A stretch of 64,000 nt of DNA. Source: Halosimplex halobium (lineage in GTDB: Archaea; Halobacteriota; Halobacteria; Halobacteriales; Haloarculaceae). The position numbers and the translations under genes were made by a program. Of this stretch, positions 41,790-49,614 are shown one piece after another. Location of the stretch: contig NZ_JBLKNX010000009.1 of the NCBI RefSeq assembly GCF_051414055.1, positions 62,001-126,000 of the forward strand, given 5' to 3'. The first letter of the stretch is position 1. The number at the start of each line of letters is the position of its first letter. The notes beneath the pieces were generated by a model, which worked only from the letters and a program-made list of their open reading frames with translations, was not told the origin of the DNA and did no database searches.

Positions 41790-41906
41790 CGGGAGCCGAC
41801 GGACCGACCGGCACGACGCGCGGCGACCGGCGACTGGCGACGTTCGGCGGCCACAGCCACGCGGTGCCCGGGAGCGTGTCGCGACGACGGCCCCCCGCAA
41901 GCGCTC

Positions 41907-41914
41907 CATAACAA
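41907..41914 (+). promoter_or_regulatory. CATAACAA promoter octamer of the acyltransferase operon
   Basis: Exact CATAACAA (context CCATAACAAAGG), 31 nt before the ATG of the acyltransferase gene at 41946. Confidence 0.6.
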
Positions 41915-41945
41915 AGGTCGCACGGTGCCGACCGTCGACCGTCAC

Positions 41946-42542
41946 ATGAGCGAGCACGACCTCCCGACCGTCCGGACCGGCGACGACTGCGAGATCGCCG
42001 AGACGGCGGTCGTCGGCGAGCCCGGGGGCCCGGGCGACGCACCGACCCGCATCGGCGACGGCGCGACGGTCCGCGGCGGCACCGTCGTCTACACCGACGT
42101 CGAGATCGGCGACGGCTTCTCGACCGGCCACCACGCGCTGGTCCGCGGCGGGACCACCGTCGGCGACGACGTTCTCGTCGGGAGCCACGCGGTCCTCGAC
42201 GGCGACGTGGCCCTCGGGTCGCGGGTCAGCTGCCAGACCGGCGTCTACCTCCCGCCGGAGACCGTCGTCGGCGACGACGTGTTCCTCGGCCCCCACGCGG
42301 TCGTCACGAACGACCCGTACCCGGTCCGCGAGACGAGCGAACTCGTCGGAGCCACCCTCGAATCCGACGTTTCGGTCGGCGCGAACGCGACGATCCTCCC
42401 CGGCGTGACCGTCGGCGAGGGGTCGTTCGTCGCCGCCGGCGCGGTCGTCACCGAGGACGTGCCGCCCGGGACGCTGGCGATGGGCAACCCCGTGCGCCAC
42501 GAACCCCTGCCCGACGAGCTGGACGGGGGGAACGAGCTGTGA
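41946..42542 (+). CDS. Left-handed beta-helix (hexapeptide) N-acetyltransferase, WbpD-like
   Basis: A 198-residue trimeric acetyl-CoA transferase built of hexapeptide repeats ([LIV]-G-x4), seen from IGDGATVRGGTVVYTDVEIGDG through VGDDVLVGSHAVLDGDV to VSVGANATILPGVTVGEGSFV. The NDPYPVRE loop and GNPVRHEPL C-terminus match sugar N-acetyltransferases. In the WbpD role it would acetylate the 3-amino group of UDP-GlcNAc3N-uronate. Its stop overlaps the GTG of the aminotransferase gene (GTGA, 42539-42542). The start is the ATG 31 nt after the octamer. Confidence 0.85.
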   Translation: MSEHDLPTVRTGDDCEIAETAVVGEPGGPGDAPTRIGDGATVRGGTVVYTDVEIGDGFSTGHHALVRGGTTVGDDVLVGSHAVLDGDVALGSRVSCQTGVYLPPETVVGDDVFLGPHAVVTNDPYPVRETSELVGATLESDVSVGANATILPGVTVGEGSFVAAGAVVTEDVPPGTLAMGNPVRHEPLPDELDGGNEL

Positions 42543-43642
42543 GCCTCGAGGACCACCGACAGATCCCCATCGCCGAGCCCGCCCTGGGCGCCGAGGAGCG
42601 CGAACGGGTCGGGGAAGTGCTGGACAGCGGGATGATCGCCGACGGCGAGGAGGTCCGCGCGTTCGAGCGGGAGTTCGCCACCGCCTGCCACGTCGACCAC
42701 GGCGTCGCCACCTCGAACGGGACGACGGCGCTGCACACCGCCCTGCGCGCCTGCGGGGTCGGCGAGGGCGACACCGTCGTCACGACGCCGTTCTCGTTCG
42801 TCGCGACCGCCAACGCCGTCCGCTTCTGCGGCGCCGAACCCGTCTTCGCCGACATCGAGCCCGAGACCTACAACCTCGACCCCGCGGCCGTCCGTGAGAC
42901 CATTGAGGTCCGGAACGGTGACGTGGACGCCATCCTCCCGGTCCACCTCTACGGCCTGCCCGCGCCGATGGAGGAGCTGACGGCGATCGCCGCGGAGTAC
43001 GACGCCGCCGTCGTCGAGGACGCGGCCCAGGCCCACGGCGCCCGCTACCGCGGCGAGCCGGTCGGGTCGCTGGGCGACGCCGCCGCCTTCTCGTTCTACC
43101 CGACGAAGAACATGACCACCGGCGAGGGCGGGATGGTCGTCACCGACGACGAGTCGGTCGCCGACCGCGCCGCGCGGTTCGTCAACCACGGCCGGAACGA
43201 CCAGTACGACCACGTCGAACTCGGCCACAACTTCCGGATGACCAACATCGCCGCCGCCATCGGGCGCGTCCAGCTCAAGCGCCTCTCGCGGTTCGTCCGG
43301 GCTCGCCGGGACAACGCCGCCGCGCTCACCGGGGCGCTGGCCGACGCGCCCGTCGACCCGCCGACGGTCCCCGACGGCGTCGAGCACGCCTTCCACCAGT
43401 ACACCGTCCGGACGCCCGACCGCGAGCGGCTGGTCGCCCACCTCGACGACCACGGGGTCGATACCGGCGTCTACTACCCGACGCCGATCCACGAACAGCC
43501 GGCCTACGACGGCGTCGACGAGCGGTTCCCCGTCGCCGAGCGCGCCGCCGACGAGGTCGTCTCCCTGCCCGTCCACCCCGGCGTCTCGGAGGGCGACCGC
43601 GAGGCGATCGCCGACGCGCTCGCGCTCTACCAGCCCCAGTAG
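42539..43642 (+). CDS. DegT/DnrJ/EryC1/StrS family sugar aminotransferase (WbpE-like)
   Basis: A 367-residue PLP enzyme that aminates a keto-sugar nucleotide. The signatures are clear: IPIAEPALGAEERERVGEVLDSGMIADG, SNGTTALHTALRACGVGEGDTVVTTPFSF, VVEDAAQAHGARYRG, and FSFYPTKNMTTGEGGMV, whose Lys forms the PLP Schiff base; then GHNFRMTNIAAAIGRVQLKRL. In the WbpE role it converts the 3-keto intermediate to the 3-amine using glutamate. It follows the acetyltransferase by 4-nt overlap and completes the presumed four-enzyme pathway with the divergent dehydrogenase operon. Confidence 0.92.
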   Translation: MSLEDHRQIPIAEPALGAEERERVGEVLDSGMIADGEEVRAFEREFATACHVDHGVATSNGTTALHTALRACGVGEGDTVVTTPFSFVATANAVRFCGAEPVFADIEPETYNLDPAAVRETIEVRNGDVDAILPVHLYGLPAPMEELTAIAAEYDAAVVEDAAQAHGARYRGEPVGSLGDAAAFSFYPTKNMTTGEGGMVVTDDESVADRAARFVNHGRNDQYDHVELGHNFRMTNIAAAIGRVQLKRLSRFVRARRDNAAALTGALADAPVDPPTVPDGVEHAFHQYTVRTPDRERLVAHLDDHGVDTGVYYPTPIHEQPAYDGVDERFPVAERAADEVVSLPVHPGVSEGDREAIADALALYQPQ

Positions 43643-43748
43643 CGAGAAGGAGTCCCGACCGCGACCGACCGCTTCCTTTCGGATACCGACCGCCGACCGA
43701 CCGTTCTCAGTCCTCGACCGACCGCCGACTCGGGTTTCGACCGCCGAC

Positions 43749-45542
43749 TCAGGCCTCGACCGTCGACCGCTCGCGAGTAGCGGCGTCGTCGAGGTGCCGA
43801 CGCGCCCACAGTTCCAGCCCCGTCAGCGCCGCGACCGGCGTGAACGTCGCCAGTTCGCCCGCCGCGAGGCGGTCCCGGAGCGCAGCCACGGCCTCGCCGT
43901 CGAGCGGGTTGCGGTCGGCGACGCCGTCGAGGAGGTCGTCGACGAACCGCCGGAAGCGGTCGTCGGTCGCGTACCGGCGGACGTAGGCGTCACCGGTCGT
44001 CACGTCGGGCGTCGCGTCGGGTACCTCCCCGGAGCCGTCGCTCCCGGGCGCGGACCCGTCCGCCGGTCCGGCACCGACCGGGCCGGCCGGGAGCCCCGCC
44101 AGGTCGGCGTCGAGCCGCTCGACGACCGCCCGCCGGATGGGTGGGGCGCCCGCGCCGACCGGCGCCGAGATGGGGCGCGTCCCGACCCGGTAGGCGGCGG
44201 GCATCCGCGCGGCGGTGTCCAGTAGCGGGCCGCTCGCGAGCGACCTGGTCCCGACCTGCGCGCGCTGGACCGCACGACCCCGCAGTTCGGTCGCCGCCCG
44301 CACGCGCGCGGCGGCGTCGACCGCCGTCCGCTCGGGCGGGCCGTCGACGCTGGTCTCGACGAGCGCGTCGACGGCGGCCAGCGGATCCACGTCGGCGGCG
44401 AGCAGGTCCCGCACCGCGTCGGCGGGGCAGACGCGCTCGTTCTCGTAGAGCGCGCCGGCGACCGAATCGTCGGCGCCGACCGCGCCGGCCCACGTCGCCG
44501 CGTCGAGTGCGGCGTCGCCGTGGACGAGCACGTCGGCGTCCGCGTGGAGCCGGTCGGTCACGTACGGGAGCGCGTCGACCGTCGACCACGCGACCATCGC
44601 GTCGGTCGCCGCCACCGCGTCCGCGACGGCGTCGACGAGGTGGTGGTCCGGGTCGCCGTGGGCCTGCGTGTTCGGCGCCCCGAGCGACGCGGCGACCTGT
44701 GCGGCCGCCTCCCTGTCCCCCCTCGACTGGGTCCCCGCGGTCAGCGTCCGGACCGGCGGCGACCGGTCGGCCAGCACCGCCGCTGCGATCCGGCTGTCGG
44801 CGTCGCCGGGGAACCACAGCGAGGGGTCGCCGGCCGTCGTCACGGCGTCCGCGAGCGCGCGCCGGTAGTCGCCGAGCCACCGGTCGGGGTACCCGGACGG
44901 CGCCAGCCCCGGCGACGCCGGCTCCCAGTAGCGCTCGGTCGACACCCCGTCGTCGACGGTCACCCGTGTCGCCGGCGGGAGGCTCCCGACCCCCTCGACG
45001 AGCGTCCGCTCGCCGACGACGCCGCCGAACAGCAGCAGGTCGCTCACCGCGCGGGCGTCGAGCGCCGGCTCCGCCCGCTCGGTGACCAGCGGGCCGAGTT
45101 CCGAGGCGAAGGTGACCGCGGGTGCGTCGGTGTCGTCGTTGACCTCCCCTCTGTCGTCGACCGCGTAGTAGAGCGGGCGCGTCCCGGCCCTGTCGGTCGC
45201 CAGGTGGACCGCGCCCGCGCGGGTGTCGATACAGGCGAGCGCGAACGGCCCGTCGAGCCGGGAGAGGGTGTCCCGCGAGTCGTCGGCGACCCCCCGGAAG
45301 AGGTCCGCCCACGACAGCGCGAGCCGGTCGCGGTTCGACACGACGCCGTAGACGACGCCCAGCAGGCCGTCGCCCCGCCAGACGACGTTCGCGTCCGGGT
45401 CCCGGGTCCCGTGTTCGAGCACGCCGGCGGCCGCCGCTCCCTCCCGTACGCTGTCGAGTTCGTACCAGTCCTCGCTCGCCATCGTCCCGGCCAGCTCGTC
45501 CAGCCGTTCGCCGCCGGCCGACCGTCCGATGAGTCCCGTCAT
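43749..45542 (-). CDS. Asparagine-synthase-like protein with degenerate active sites
   Basis: A 597-residue protein with the two-domain outline of AsnB. The N-terminal Ntn domain starts MTGLIGRSAGG, so the catalytic Cys2 (normally MCGI) is absent; later blocks such as FACIDTRAGAVHLATDRAGTRPLYYAV and SELGPLVTERAEPALDARAVSDLLLFGGVVGERTLVEGV follow the family. The ATP-pyrophosphatase loop SGGLDS is replaced by FPGDADSRIAAAVLA. It should therefore not use glutamine and may bind ATP poorly. Homologues of this kind occur in archaeal surface-glycan clusters; the role is unknown. The start is 26 nt after CATAACAA. Confidence 0.8.
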   Translation of the reverse strand: MTGLIGRSAGGERLDELAGTMASEDWYELDSVREGAAAAGVLEHGTRDPDANVVWRGDGLLGVVYGVVSNRDRLALSWADLFRGVADDSRDTLSRLDGPFALACIDTRAGAVHLATDRAGTRPLYYAVDDRGEVNDDTDAPAVTFASELGPLVTERAEPALDARAVSDLLLFGGVVGERTLVEGVGSLPPATRVTVDDGVSTERYWEPASPGLAPSGYPDRWLGDYRRALADAVTTAGDPSLWFPGDADSRIAAAVLADRSPPVRTLTAGTQSRGDREAAAQVAASLGAPNTQAHGDPDHHLVDAVADAVAATDAMVAWSTVDALPYVTDRLHADADVLVHGDAALDAATWAGAVGADDSVAGALYENERVCPADAVRDLLAADVDPLAAVDALVETSVDGPPERTAVDAAARVRAATELRGRAVQRAQVGTRSLASGPLLDTAARMPAAYRVGTRPISAPVGAGAPPIRRAVVERLDADLAGLPAGPVGAGPADGSAPGSDGSGEVPDATPDVTTGDAYVRRYATDDRFRRFVDDLLDGVADRNPLDGEAVAALRDRLAAGELATFTPVAALTGLELWARRHLDDAATRERSTVEA

Positions 45543-45568
45543 GGCCCCGACGTGACCGCATCCGGGTA

Positions 45569-45576
45569 TTGTTATG
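45569..45576 (-). promoter_or_regulatory. CATAACAA promoter octamer of the asparagine-synthase-like gene
   Basis: Exact CATAACAA on the minus strand, exactly 26 nt before the ATG at 45542. Here the leaderless start is the main gene itself, with no leader ORF. Confidence 0.6.
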
Positions 45577-46044
45577 TGGCCCCTGAACGCCCCCGTCCGT
45601 CGATATCGGTCGCGATACCGGTCCCCGGCGTCCGGGAACCGAACTTCGACTCCGCACTTCCGGCGCCTCCGTAAAACATCAGAATCACGTGTCGAAACTC
45701 GAAAGATAAGAATTAGTATATTTACCAGGCCTCGATCGGCAATTCGGACTGAGTATCCGATATAACCCACTAAACTCTCTTTCAGCGGGTATCTACGCTC
45801 GGACCGGCGCTCCCCAGGTGAAACGAATCAGCCACTGCTCCACGAATGGAATCGCAGTATTTGGGCCATTAGAGACGAAAAACCGCGATCTCCGGGAGGT
45901 ACTGAGTCGAGGTCAACTATCGTAGATTCACTTGTATATTTTTTCTATTATAAATACTGAAACGGTATATCGGTGCGTCGGCGTAGTGGTCGCGCCGGCG
46001 AGCGCTCGGTGGGTCCGGACGGGAGTTCGGCGGGGTAGTCGTGC
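45577..46044. other. AT-rich intergenic island in the glycan region
   Basis: From about 45670 to 45975 the sequence is markedly AT-rich, with TATTTTTTCTATTATAAAT near 45936-45954, unlike its surroundings. ACCCACTAAACTC (45766-45778) also occurs at 38367-38379 near the second DUF7344 gene. One stop-free frame is entered separately. Confidence 0.45.
45710..45925 (+). pseudogene. Possible gene remnant in AT-rich DNA
   Basis: A 71-codon open frame ends in TAG at 45923-45925 and is bounded upstream by TAA at 45707; it has no ATG. The translation (IRYNPLNSLSAGIYARTGA, AVFGPLETKNRDLREVLSRG) looks protein-like and less acidic than the neighbours, with AT-rich codons. A GTG at 45818 could start a 35-residue version. 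It may be the tail of a decayed acquired gene; I cannot name the family. Confidence 0.25.
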
Positions 46045-46052
46045 CATTACAA
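46045..46052 (+). promoter_or_regulatory. Promoter octamer CATTACAA of the polysaccharide deacetylase gene
   Basis: CATTACAA, one base from the exact octamer, lies exactly 26 nt before the ATG of a 10-codon leader ORF at 46079. Confidence 0.55.
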
Positions 46053-46078
46053 TCAGCGTGTGGGGCCTCCGGAGGGGC

Positions 46079-46111
46079 ATGAAGGGGAGTCGAGACGCGT
46101 GGGATCGGTAG
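46079..46111 (+). CDS. Candidate leader ORF (10 aa) overlapping the deacetylase start
   Basis: ATG at 46079, exactly 26 nt after CATTACAA, opens a 10-codon frame (MKGSRDAWDR) that stops at 46109-46111, 13 nt inside the deacetylase gene (GTG at 46099). AAGGGGAG inside the leader could serve as the SD of the main gene. Confidence 0.35.
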   Translation: MKGSRDAWDR

Positions 46112-47019
46112 TCCTGTCCGTGGACGCGGAGCTGGCCTGGGGGTTCGTCGACTACGACGAGCCGCCGGGCGACAGGGTCGAGAGCGGCCGGTCGGGGTGG
46201 CGGACTCTCCGGCGGCTCTGCGAGACCTACGACGTGCCGGCGACCTGGGCGGTCGTCACCCACCTCCTCGAGGACGACTGCGACGGGCGCCACGCCGACC
46301 ACCCGGTCGGCCCCGGCTGGTTCGCCCGCGAGCGCGGTGAGTGGGCCGACCGGCCGGACCTGACGCGAGGCCCCGAGCTCGTCGAGGAGCTCCGTGACTC
46401 GCCCGTCGACCACGATATCGGCTGTCACACGTACGCGCACGTCGAGTTCGGCGCGCCGGGGACGACCCGCGCGATGGCGGCCGGCGAACTCGCGCGCAGC
46501 CGGGCGCTGCTGGACGAGTGGGGGATCGACGGCCGGTCGTTCGTCTTCCCGCGGAACAACGTCGGCCACGCCGACCTCCTGCCCGAGTACGGCTTCGATG
46601 TCTACCGCGGCCGTCGCCCCGTCGAGCGGCGGTCGCTCCCGGAGAAGCTGCGGACCGTCGCCCTCGGGGACGGGCGCCCGCCGCTCGTCCAGCCGACGGT
46701 CGAAGCGAACGGCCTCGTGAACCTGCCCGCGTCGCTGTTCCTCTACAGTTTCGAGGGGCTGGCGCTGCGGGCGACGAAGCGGTTCGTCGGCGACCCCGTC
46801 GTCGAACTCGTCGAGCGTGGGCTGGACGCCGCGGCGGAGGGCGAGGGCGTGCTCCACCTCTGGCTGCACCCGAACAACCTGGTCGACGACGCGGCGGTCG
46901 ACCGGATCGAGGCGGTCCTGCGGGCGATCGACGACCGCCGCGACGCCGTCCCCGTCGAGACGATGGCGGAGGTCGCGGCCCGGCGCCGCCCGCGGGTGGA
47001 GTCGGGAACCGACGACTGA
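46099..47019 (+). CDS. Polysaccharide deacetylase family protein (NodB homology)
   Basis: A 306-residue carbohydrate esterase-type enzyme. It has the metal-binding region VVLSVDAELAWGFVDYDEPP near the N-terminus (family TFDDG position), WAVVTHLLEDD, and the His pair in DIGCHTYAHVEFG. Then come FVFPRNNVGHADLLPEYGF and LHLWLHPNNLVDD, which match deacetylases found in archaeal surface-polysaccharide clusters. It probably removes N-acetyl groups from a sugar polymer or lipid-linked sugar. The GTG at 46099 keeps the first beta strand, and an AAGGGGAG SD-like element lies about 9 nt before it. Confidence 0.82.
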   Translation: MGSVVLSVDAELAWGFVDYDEPPGDRVESGRSGWRTLRRLCETYDVPATWAVVTHLLEDDCDGRHADHPVGPGWFARERGEWADRPDLTRGPELVEELRDSPVDHDIGCHTYAHVEFGAPGTTRAMAAGELARSRALLDEWGIDGRSFVFPRNNVGHADLLPEYGFDVYRGRRPVERRSLPEKLRTVALGDGRPPLVQPTVEANGLVNLPASLFLYSFEGLALRATKRFVGDPVVELVERGLDAAAEGEGVLHLWLHPNNLVDDAAVDRIEAVLRAIDDRRDAVPVETMAEVAARRRPRVESGTDD

Positions 47020-47058
47020 ACTCGCGAAGGCGGTGGATAACCGCCGGTTCAGGCGACG

Positions 47059-47066
47059 TATAACTA
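47059..47066 (+). promoter_or_regulatory. Promoter octamer TATAACTA of the epimerase gene
   Basis: TATAACTA lies exactly 26 nt before the ATG of a 40-codon leader ORF at 47093. Confidence 0.5.
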
Positions 47067-47092
47067 TGCGGACGGCGCGTCGACACGGGGCA

Positions 47093-47215
47093 ATGCGTCT
47101 CAGTCACGGACCGGGCGGGCCGGGCGTCGCGGCCCCGCACAGCGGGGAACGGTATCGAATCGGCGGGTCGACCGAACGGATCCACGGCGCGGGGGTGACC
47201 CGGCGTGGGGAGTGA
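47093..47215 (+). CDS. Candidate leader ORF (40 aa) overlapping the epimerase start
   Basis: ATG at 47093, 26 nt after TATAACTA, opens a 40-codon frame (MRLSHGPGGPGVAAPHSG...) that ends in TGA at 47213-47215, 11 nt inside the epimerase gene (GTG at 47205). The overlap would allow re-initiation or ribosome-coupled control. Confidence 0.4.
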   Translation: MRLSHGPGGPGVAAPHSGERYRIGGSTERIHGAGVTRRGE

Positions 47216-48164
47216 CCCGGCGAGCGGCCTCGACGGGGCGTCGGTCCTCGTAACGGGCGGGGCGGGCTTCGTCGGGAGCCACCTCGCGGCCGCGCTGACC
47301 GACCGCTGCGAGGTCACTGTGCTGGACGACTGCTCGACGGGCGACCCGGCGCGCGTGCCCGATGGCGCGGACCTTCTCAGGGGCGACGTGCGCGACCCGA
47401 CCGACCTCGGGCCGGCGATGCGCGGTGTCGACGTGGTCTTCCACCAGGCGGCGCTCTCCGACCCCCGCGCGTCGGCCCGGTCGCCGGTCGAGGGCCACCG
47501 CCGGACGGCGTCGGGGACGGTGAAGGTCCTCGACGCGGCCCGACGCGAGGGCGCCCGCGTCGTCACCGCCTCCGACGCCGCGGTGTACGGCCGGCCCGAC
47601 ACGCTCCCGGTCCGCGAGTCCGACCGGAAGACGCCCCTGTCGCCGTACGGGATCGACAGACTGGCCGCCGACCAGTACACCCGCCAGTTCGCCGACCGCT
47701 ACGGGATGGAGACGGTCGCACTCCGGTACTTCGAGGTCTACGGGCCGGACCTGACGGACGACCGCGGCGACACGACCGGGGCCGACGGGGTCGTCGGCAC
47801 CTTCCTGGACCGTGCGCGCTCGGGGCGCGTGCTCCCGGTCGAGGGCGACGGGACGCGGACGCGCGATCTCGTCCACGTCGACGACGTGGTCCGGGCCAAC
47901 CTCCTGGCGGCGACGACCGACGCGACCGGGCGGGCCTACAACGTCGGGACCGGGACCGGGATCCCCGTCGGGGAGGTCGCCCAGCGGGTCGTCGATCTTG
48001 TCGATTCGGACAGCGAAGTCGTCCACGTCGACCCGCGGGAGGACGCGGTCACACACAGGCGAGCGGCGCTCGGCCGCGCGCGGAGTCGGCTGGGGTACGA
48101 GCCGACCTGCGACTTCTCGGAAGGGCTGGCGACGCTGGTCGACCGGGCGGCCGTCCCGAGCTGA
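47205..48164 (+). CDS. NAD-dependent epimerase/dehydratase family protein (extended SDR)
   Basis: A 319-residue extended short-chain dehydrogenase of the UDP-glucose 4-epimerase/GalE type. The NAD motif is VLVTGGAGFVGSHLAAAL, with VFHQAALSDPRAS, and LRYFEVYGPDL and TRTRDLVHVDDVVRANLLA typical of the family. The catalytic motif YxxxK reads YGIDR, with the Lys replaced by Arg (codon AGA), and the Ser/Thr position is in ASDAAVYG. This suggests altered or lost catalysis. It lies between a deacetylase and a glycosyltransferase and likely works on a nucleotide sugar. GTG start, overlapped by a leader ORF. Confidence 0.85.
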   Translation: MGSDPASGLDGASVLVTGGAGFVGSHLAAALTDRCEVTVLDDCSTGDPARVPDGADLLRGDVRDPTDLGPAMRGVDVVFHQAALSDPRASARSPVEGHRRTASGTVKVLDAARREGARVVTASDAAVYGRPDTLPVRESDRKTPLSPYGIDRLAADQYTRQFADRYGMETVALRYFEVYGPDLTDDRGDTTGADGVVGTFLDRARSGRVLPVEGDGTRTRDLVHVDDVVRANLLAATTDATGRAYNVGTGTGIPVGEVAQRVVDLVDSDSEVVHVDPREDAVTHRRAALGRARSRLGYEPTCDFSEGLATLVDRAAVPS

Positions 48165-48290
48165 CCGGCCGTCTGCTCCGAGCCGGCCAGCCGACTCCCC
48201 CCGAGGGACCAGCCGACTGTTCCGAACTGGCCGGGCGTCCGCCTGGGGCTCGCCCGCCGGTTCCGGCCGCCTCGGGCGCCGTATGAGAAC

Positions 48291-48298
48291 CATAACAA
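48291..48298 (+). promoter_or_regulatory. CATAACAA promoter octamer of the glycosyltransferase gene
   Basis: Exact CATAACAA (context ACCATAACAAAACC), 42 nt before the ATG at 48341. No start codon lies at the 26-nt position, so this unit has a short untranslated leader instead. Confidence 0.55.
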
Positions 48299-48340
48299 AA
48301 CCCGCGGTTCGCCTAGGACCGACCGGCGACACCCACGCAC

Positions 48341-49348
48341 ATGTATCAGGACACGACAATCGGCGTCGTCGTGCCGGCGTACAACGAGGCGGGCTTCGTC
48401 GGCGACGTCATCGACTCGATCCCGGCGTTCGTCGACCGCATCTACCCCGTCGACGACGCCTCCACGGACGGGACCTGGGCGGAGATCCGCGAACACGCAC
48501 AGCGACAGAACGCGCCGACGCCCGAGCTGGTCGGCGACGGCGGGACCATGCGGCGCGTCGTCCCGATCCAGCACAGCGAGAACAGGGGCGTCGGCGGCGC
48601 GATCAAGACCGGCTACCAGCGCGCGGTGGCCGACGGGGTCGAGGTCGTCACCGTCATGGGCGGCGACGGCCAGATGGACCCCGACATCATCGAGCGCATC
48701 ATCGACCCGGTCGTCGACGGCCGGGCCGACTACGCCAAGGGCAACCGCCTCCTGCTGGGCGACCACGCCGACTCGATGCCCGCCTTCCGCTACGTCGGCA
48801 ACGTCACGCTCACCTACCTCACGCGCATCGCCAGCGGCTACTGGGAGATCGGCGACCCCCAGAACGGCTACACCGCCATCTCGGCCGCGGCCATCGAGGC
48901 CGCCGGCGTCGACGAGATGTACGAGTTCTACGGCTACTGCAACGACCTGCTCGTCCGACTCAACGTCGCCGACATGCGCGTCGTGGACGTGCCGACCCCC
49001 GCCGTCTACGGCGACGAGGAGAGCCACATCGACTACTCGACGTACATCCCCCGGGTGTCGGGCATGCTGCTGCGGAACTTCCTGTGGCGGCTGCGCGCCA
49101 AGTACCTCTCCGGCCGCCCCCACCCGGTCGCCCTGTGTTACCTGCTCGGGGCCGGCGGCGTCGCGACCGGCGTCGGCGCCGGCCTCCTGGCCCTCCTCGG
49201 GGGAGCGGTCGTCCCCGCCGTCGCCGCGGTCGTGTTCGGACTGCTCTTTCTCGTCCTCGCGATGGTTCTGGACAGGCGGTCGAACGATCACCTCACGAAC
49301 GTCGTCTCGCCGACACGCGCCGACGCCCCCGGCCCGACAGCGGAGTAA
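48341..49348 (+). CDS. Family 2 glycosyltransferase (dolichyl/polyprenyl-phosphate sugar synthase-like)
   Basis: A 335-residue membrane-associated GT-A enzyme. The N-terminus TTIGVVVPAYNEAGFVGDVIDSIPAF and VDDASTDGTWAEI bind the nucleotide sugar; VVTVMGGDGQMDPDIIE holds the DxD-like metal motif; QNGYTAISAAAIEAAGVDEM and GDEESHIDYSTY follow. Two C-terminal membrane helices (LCYLLGAGGVATGVGAGLLALL, VVPAVAAVVFGLLFLVLAMVL) place it at the inner face. It probably makes a dolichol-phosphate sugar or starts a lipid-linked glycan, like AglJ/AglD-type enzymes; donor unknown. Confidence 0.88.
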   Translation: MYQDTTIGVVVPAYNEAGFVGDVIDSIPAFVDRIYPVDDASTDGTWAEIREHAQRQNAPTPELVGDGGTMRRVVPIQHSENRGVGGAIKTGYQRAVADGVEVVTVMGGDGQMDPDIIERIIDPVVDGRADYAKGNRLLLGDHADSMPAFRYVGNVTLTYLTRIASGYWEIGDPQNGYTAISAAAIEAAGVDEMYEFYGYCNDLLVRLNVADMRVVDVPTPAVYGDEESHIDYSTYIPRVSGMLLRNFLWRLRAKYLSGRPHPVALCYLLGAGGVATGVGAGLLALLGGAVVPAVAAVVFGLLFLVLAMVLDRRSNDHLTNVVSPTRADAPGPTAE

Positions 49349-49554
49349 GCGACACCTACAGCTCGGAGCGGTCGCTGCGAGCGAGGCCTGATTCGGCGGG
49401 TCCACCGGTTCCGCGCCGGTAGCCTCGGTCTATGGTAGCAGTTCTCAGTGTTACCACGTGGTACGTATCCCGCAGTTGACCCGCAACCGTCTCTCGGACA
49501 AGTCATCTCAAACGGACAGTAGCGTTATACGAGTAGGTGGGCACTACCGCAAGT

Positions 49555-49614
49555 GTGACCCCCGAGTCGTGGCGGGCGCGGCCGCCACCGGGACGAGCCA
49601 CGGAGCAAGCATGA
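49555..49614 (+). CDS. Candidate leader ORF (19 aa) overlapping a small gene start
   Basis: GTG at 49555 opens a 19-codon frame (MTPESWRARPPPGRATEQA) whose TGA (49612-49614) overlaps the ATG at 49611 (ATGA). A promoter-like TTATACGA (49525-49532) ends about 22 nt upstream, near the leaderless distance. Confidence 0.35.
   Translation: MTPESWRARPPPGRATEQA

Noticed and set aside
45928..46869. Minus-strand frame across the AT-rich island and deacetylase gene
   Set aside because: Mostly antisense to the deacetylase; the island part is not protein-like.
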